Assembly (NCBI GenBank): GCA_018663485.1
Contig: JABJQI010000203.1
Coordinates: 1 to 10,173 of the forward strand
DNA length: 10,173 bases
DNA from: Opitutia bacterium
Lineage (GTDB): Bacteria; Verrucomicrobiota; Verrucomicrobiia; Opitutales; Coraliomargaritaceae
Direction: 5' to 3'
The position numbers and the translations under genes were made by a program. Numbering within the stretch: the first letter of the stretch is position 1; each line of letters starts with the position of its first letter. Under the pieces are notes generated by a model. It was not told the DNA's origin and did not search any database. It saw only the letters and a program-made list of their open reading frames with translations. Shown here one piece after another: positions 7,464 to 10,173 of this stretch.

Positions 7464-7683
7464 ACTAGGCACTGTGTTCACCGAACAGTCGGTTGTAAAT
7501 ATCGGGAATGGGGGTCGATGAAAATAAAGATTCGTGCGAACTGGGATCGTCCATCGATTCAATGTAAATATGAAGAACGGGATGTTTAAAAGCATGAGTA
7601 AGAGCCCCTCATCCATCCCATCAGCGAAACTCTATCCACATTTATTCTCGACTAACAGCCACAAGCCTCGTTGATCAAATGAA
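7464..7683. promoter_or_regulatory. Divergent intergenic region (220 nt)
   Basis: This spacer separates the minus-strand peptidase gene from the plus-strand methyltransferase-like gene, so it must hold or lie near both promoters. TGTAAATAT occurs twice in direct orientation (7494-7502 and 7563-7571). Reading toward the peptidase gene, each copy supplies a TTTACA that could serve as a -35 box, but I see no convincing -10 box at the right distance. No operator, riboswitch or small gene is recognised. Neither flanking gene has a Shine-Dalgarno sequence. Confidence 0.4.
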
Positions 7684-8679
7684 ATGAACGGGGCCGACAA
7701 AACACTATGGGACCAACTTCAAGCGAGCTGTGCAAACGGCCCGATCAGCTATCGCGACTATATTAACCTCGTCTTGTATACTGACAACTGTGGTTATTAC
7801 ACTCGGAATCGTGAACGCGTTGGCCGCATCCCCGACCGCGACTTCTATACTGCGGAGAGTCTGGGCAAGGTATTTGCTCAACTCGTCACCACCGCCTCCC
7901 ATGATCTGCTCGGCGAGACCACTGCCGCGCAATCTACCTTCATCGAAATCGCGGCCGAACCCGGCGCGGAGCTGCTTAGTCGCATCGAGTCGCACCCATT
8001 TGCTGACAGCCGTGTGATTCGCCAGGGCGATCCAATCTGCGCCGATGGCCCCGTAGTGATCTTTGCCAATGAGTGGCTCGATGCCCTGCCCTTCCACCGC
8101 TTGATCTTTCAAGATGGTCAATGGCACGAACGCGGCGTGTGCCTCAACAGCGACGACACACTCGAAGACGTGTTGCTCGACCACTTCACACCCGAAGTCG
8201 CAGCCATTCAAGAACGCCTCCCGACAAAAGCCCTCGAAGGCTACGAGCTCGATCTGCCGCTGCAGGCTGAGGCTGCGATTGCCAATCTACTCGCACAAGA
8301 CTGGAGTGGCATGCTTCTACTGTTCGACTACGGCAAGACATGGCAGGCACTTTCCACTGACTGCCCAGCGGGCACCGCCCGCACCTATCACCAGCACACG
8401 CAGGCCAACCACTTGCTCGATCTACCTGGGAAAAAAGACATTACCTGCGACATCTGCTGGGACCCACTAGCCGATTTATTGACTGAAAAAGGCCTCCAAT
8501 CCGTCACGCTTGAGACGCAGGAATCGTTTTTAGTGCAGCGTGCACAGCGCGCAGCTGAGTCGATCGTCAGCGACGCAGCGGGCACCTTTAGCCCTGACAG
8601 GCAAACACTTATGGAACTTATCCACCCGACACACATGGGCCGACGTTTCCAAGTTCTCTGGGGACTACGAGGCCGCTAA
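7684..8679 (+). CDS. MidA/NDUFAF7-family (DUF185) SAM-dependent methyltransferase-like protein
   Basis: A 331-residue protein related to the MidA/NDUFAF7 family. The mitochondrial member dimethylates an arginine of a complex I subunit; bacterial members have no firmly known substrate. Family features are GPISYRDYINLVLYTDNCGYYTR (19-41), FANEWLDALPFHRLIF (127-142, the conserved N-E-x-x-D-A-L-P block), LLFDYGKTW (212-220), ITCDICWDPLADLLTEKGL (253-271) and the C-terminal MGRRFQVL (318-325). The usual glycine-rich SAM loop (E-x-G-x-G-x-G) appears as EIAAEPGAEL (88-97), with two glycines replaced, so SAM binding could be altered. The start at 7684 has no RBS, but the GPISY motif lies at the usual distance from the N terminus. 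It lies upstream of rpmB on the same strand, 79 nt apart, and may be read through into it. Confidence 0.82.
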   Translation: MNGADKTLWDQLQASCANGPISYRDYINLVLYTDNCGYYTRNRERVGRIPDRDFYTAESLGKVFAQLVTTASHDLLGETTAAQSTFIEIAAEPGAELLSRIESHPFADSRVIRQGDPICADGPVVIFANEWLDALPFHRLIFQDGQWHERGVCLNSDDTLEDVLLDHFTPEVAAIQERLPTKALEGYELDLPLQAEAAIANLLAQDWSGMLLLFDYGKTWQALSTDCPAGTARTYHQHTQANHLLDLPGKKDITCDICWDPLADLLTEKGLQSVTLETQESFLVQRAQRAAESIVSDAAGTFSPDRQTLMELIHPTHMGRRFQVLWGLRGR

Positions 8680-8747
8680 TTTTTTCGACAAAAAGGCTTG
8701 CTTGGCTGGCACAGCCCCCTACTTTTCTGCCCTTCATAACTTTAATC

Positions 8748-8752
8748 AAGGA
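8748..8752 (+). promoter_or_regulatory. Ribosome binding site of rpmB
   Basis: AAGGA lies six nucleotides before the ATG at 8759. It is the only clear Shine-Dalgarno motif at a gene start in this window, and it decides the start of L28. Between the preceding stop (8679) and this site there is a small hairpin, GGCTG/CAGCC (8704-8716), followed by CCCTACTTTTC, which could be a weak attenuator or mean nothing. Confidence 0.75.
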
Positions 8753-8758
8753 ACTCTC

Positions 8759-8989
<231 letters not shown>

Positions 8990-9009
8990 TTCGACACAAC
9001 TTTCCTTAG

Positions 9010-9039
9010 AAGCCTCGGTCTAACGACCGAGGCTTTTTT
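9010..9039 (+). terminator. Rho-independent terminator of rpmB
   Basis: A perfect 11-bp stem, AAGCCTCGGTC (9010-9020) with GACCGAGGCTT (9025-9035), closes a TAAC tetraloop and runs into six consecutive T (9034-9039). This is a textbook intrinsic terminator 20 nt after the rpmB stop. It separates rpmB from the cyclase gene, which therefore needs its own promoter between 9040 and 9121. Confidence 0.95.
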
Positions 9040-9053
9040 GTACCAAGACCGTA

Positions 9054-9087
9054 AGATCTCCGCTTAATAGCTTGATAAGCTAGATCT
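9054..9087. promoter_or_regulatory. Palindromic block upstream of the cyclase gene
   Basis: The 82-nt gap between the rpmB terminator and the cyclase start carries AGATCT twice (9054-9059 and 9082-9087). Between them is a small stem, TAGCTT/AAGCTA (9068-9073/9077-9082), with a GAT loop. Such symmetry could be an operator or part of the promoter, but no clear -35/-10 pair can be read and the sites are short enough to be chance. Confidence 0.25.
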
Positions 9088-9121
9088 CACACTTCTCACT
9101 TTGAATTAGTTATTTCAAGCT

Positions 9122-10093
9122 ATGGCATCTTCCATCACACGGCGACACTACCCCATTCCGAATCTAAGCTTCCGTGATTTTTGGGATATTTGCTGTCGCT
9201 TCCAAACTGTGCATCCCGAATACCGAGATGTTTATTTTACGGTGGATGGACACGATACCTTTATCGTTCTCAACGAGCCTGAAGTCACCAAGGTTTTAAA
9301 GAAGCTCAAGGGTAAAGAAAATCGCGTGCGTAAATATTCGGCACGCTTTCACACAAGTAGCAGTGAGCACAGCGAGGGTTATAGTGTCTCCGAGCTGCAG
9401 TATTGTCCCGCTGACGACAAACGAGATCTTCAAGGGCTAAAATTCTACAGCGATTCGGTCAATAAAGCGAACTACTATCAATTCGAAGAAGAGATCTACA
9501 CCAACTATCCCTTCATCGAAAACACCGAGATCGAAGTTGAGTTCGGCACGCCCTGCGAAGTACTTGCACTCATTATCGATATTCGAGGCTTCAGCCTCTT
9601 TTGCGAAGAGCCCAACATTGAGTCGCCCTATATCTGCGGACTAATGTCTGCCTTTTACCACATGGTGAATCGCGCACTGCAACGCTTTCCACCGGAAATG
9701 ACTAAATTTCTTGGTGATGGCGTGCTCGCAATATGGGAGACGACTCCTGCCGACCGTGAGATCGCGGTTAATGTGGCATTGAAAGCCGCGATTGGCTTGC
9801 GCAATCAATGGACACAAGTTCAAGACAGTCCACACTTCAGTCACGGTGCGCCCTCCGCACTAGGCGCAGGTATCTGCTTTGGCCTCGCCAGTCACCTTGA
9901 AGTGGGCGACGACTATATCGGCCGGCCGATTAATATCGCCAGTCGCCTGTGCAGCGTCTGCCCGGGTGATCGCGTTTATGTCGACCGCTCCGTACCCAAC
10001 ATTCCGCTGCAATTGAAGAAAGAAGAGCTGGTCACGCACATTAAACCTTATGGTCGCCACAACGTCTGGGCCTTCATCAACAAAGACGCGTAA
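9122..10093 (+). CDS. Class III adenylate/guanylate cyclase domain protein
   Basis: A 323-residue protein predicted to convert ATP (or GTP) to the cyclic nucleotide. The cyclase homology domain fills about 145-320. Metal-binding aspartates are D153 (LIIDIRGFS) and D199 (KFLGDGVLAIW). The adenine-selecting pair corresponds to K195 and D264, and the transition-state pair to N271 and R275 (YIGRPINIASRL). All catalytic positions are filled and the K/D pair points to ATP, so it should be an active adenylate cyclase. Class III enzymes work as dimers. The N-terminal 140 residues have no domain I recognise, no signal peptide and no membrane helix, so the protein looks cytosolic and this half may be a sensor. 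The start has no RBS. It forms its own unit after the rpmB terminator; no cAMP receptor or phosphodiesterase is nearby. Confidence 0.9.
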   Translation: MASSITRRHYPIPNLSFRDFWDICCRFQTVHPEYRDVYFTVDGHDTFIVLNEPEVTKVLKKLKGKENRVRKYSARFHTSSSEHSEGYSVSELQYCPADDKRDLQGLKFYSDSVNKANYYQFEEEIYTNYPFIENTEIEVEFGTPCEVLALIIDIRGFSLFCEEPNIESPYICGLMSAFYHMVNRALQRFPPEMTKFLGDGVLAIWETTPADREIAVNVALKAAIGLRNQWTQVQDSPHFSHGAPSALGAGICFGLASHLEVGDDYIGRPINIASRLCSVCPGDRVYVDRSVPNIPLQLKKEELVTHIKPYGRHNVWAFINKDA

Positions 10094-10173
10094 TAAATAT
10101 TCAACACCCAATATTGATCGTTCAATGTTGTTCCTTGAGTGTTCCGCGTTCACCGTCCCCCTGCCATAAAAAA
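10094..10173. repeat. Non-coding spacer with short inverted motifs (right edge)
   Basis: The last 80 nt hold no gene. AATATT occurs twice (10096-10101 and 10110-10115), the second inside the palindrome CAATATTG (10109-10116). CAACA (10102-10106) can pair with TGTTG (10126-10130), and further TTCAA/GTTC units follow up to about 10152. The style resembles the GTTCGAC/GTTGAAC spacer at 6101-6203. It may be an intergenic repeat or the terminator region of the cyclase gene; the region is cut by the window edge. Confidence 0.35.

Noticed and set aside
7464..7616. Upstream extension of the peptidase gene to the ATG at 7616
   Set aside because: The added 51 residues do not look like the family, and the ATG at 7463 directly precedes a good signal peptide/anchor.
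8707..8723. Sigma-54-like TGGCAC upstream of rpmB
   Set aside because: The -24-like TGGCAC is present, but the required GC-containing -12 element is missing at the correct distance.
8540..8758. N-terminal extension of L28 in the same frame
   Set aside because: It overlaps the methyltransferase-like gene in another frame. The AAGGA at 8748 and the standard L28 N terminus MSRICAITGKRP fix the start at 8759.

Overview
The window looks like chromosomal, core-genome DNA from a Gram-negative, envelope-bearing bacterium. A Bat (aerotolerance-type) operon, TsaD, an S41 carboxy-terminal peptidase, a 76-residue L28 with an internal Gly/Lys insertion, mostly leaderless or Shine-Dalgarno-poor starts and short palindromic spacer repeats together suggest Verrucomicrobiota, perhaps Opitutales/Puniceicoccales (Coraliomargarita-like). 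This placement rests on general resemblance and memory, not on a search. There are no phage genes, transposase genes, tRNAs, rRNAs or CRISPR arrays.

Positions 1-4920 (+ strand) hold the downstream half of a Bat operon. First comes a VWA protein cut by the left edge, fused in frame to a BatC-like TPR/acidic protein. It is followed by BatD, then BatE, which overlaps BatD by ATGA. A beta-hydroxyacid dehydrogenase-family oxidoreductase begins 13 nt after BatE and is probably cotranscribed. The Bat proteins are predicted to form an inner-membrane/periplasmic complex of unknown exact biochemistry, linked in other bacteria to oxidative-stress or aerotolerance phenotypes. MoxR, DUF58 and BatA genes would be expected just left of the window.

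Positions 4921-5068 are a convergent spacer containing a 90-bp palindromic element. It consists of two inverted, diverged copies of one stem-loop unit and resembles a REPIN. Positions 5069-7463 (- strand) carry an S41 peptidase followed by tsaD, separated by a 97-nt repeat-bearing spacer. Positions 7464-7683 are a divergent intergenic region.

Positions 7684-10093 (+ strand) carry a MidA/NDUFAF7-family methyltransferase-like gene, rpmB (L28) with a clear RBS and a perfect rho-independent terminator, and a class III adenylate/guanylate cyclase with a complete catalytic signature. The last 80 nt are a non-coding spacer rich in short inverted motifs.

I did not find a clear new multi-gene system. 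The items most worth checking are the 90-bp covarying palindrome, the BatB-BatC fusion with an apparent internal remnant signal peptide, the atypical substrate motif of the Bat-linked dehydrogenase, and the soluble cyclase with an unrecognised N-terminal half.
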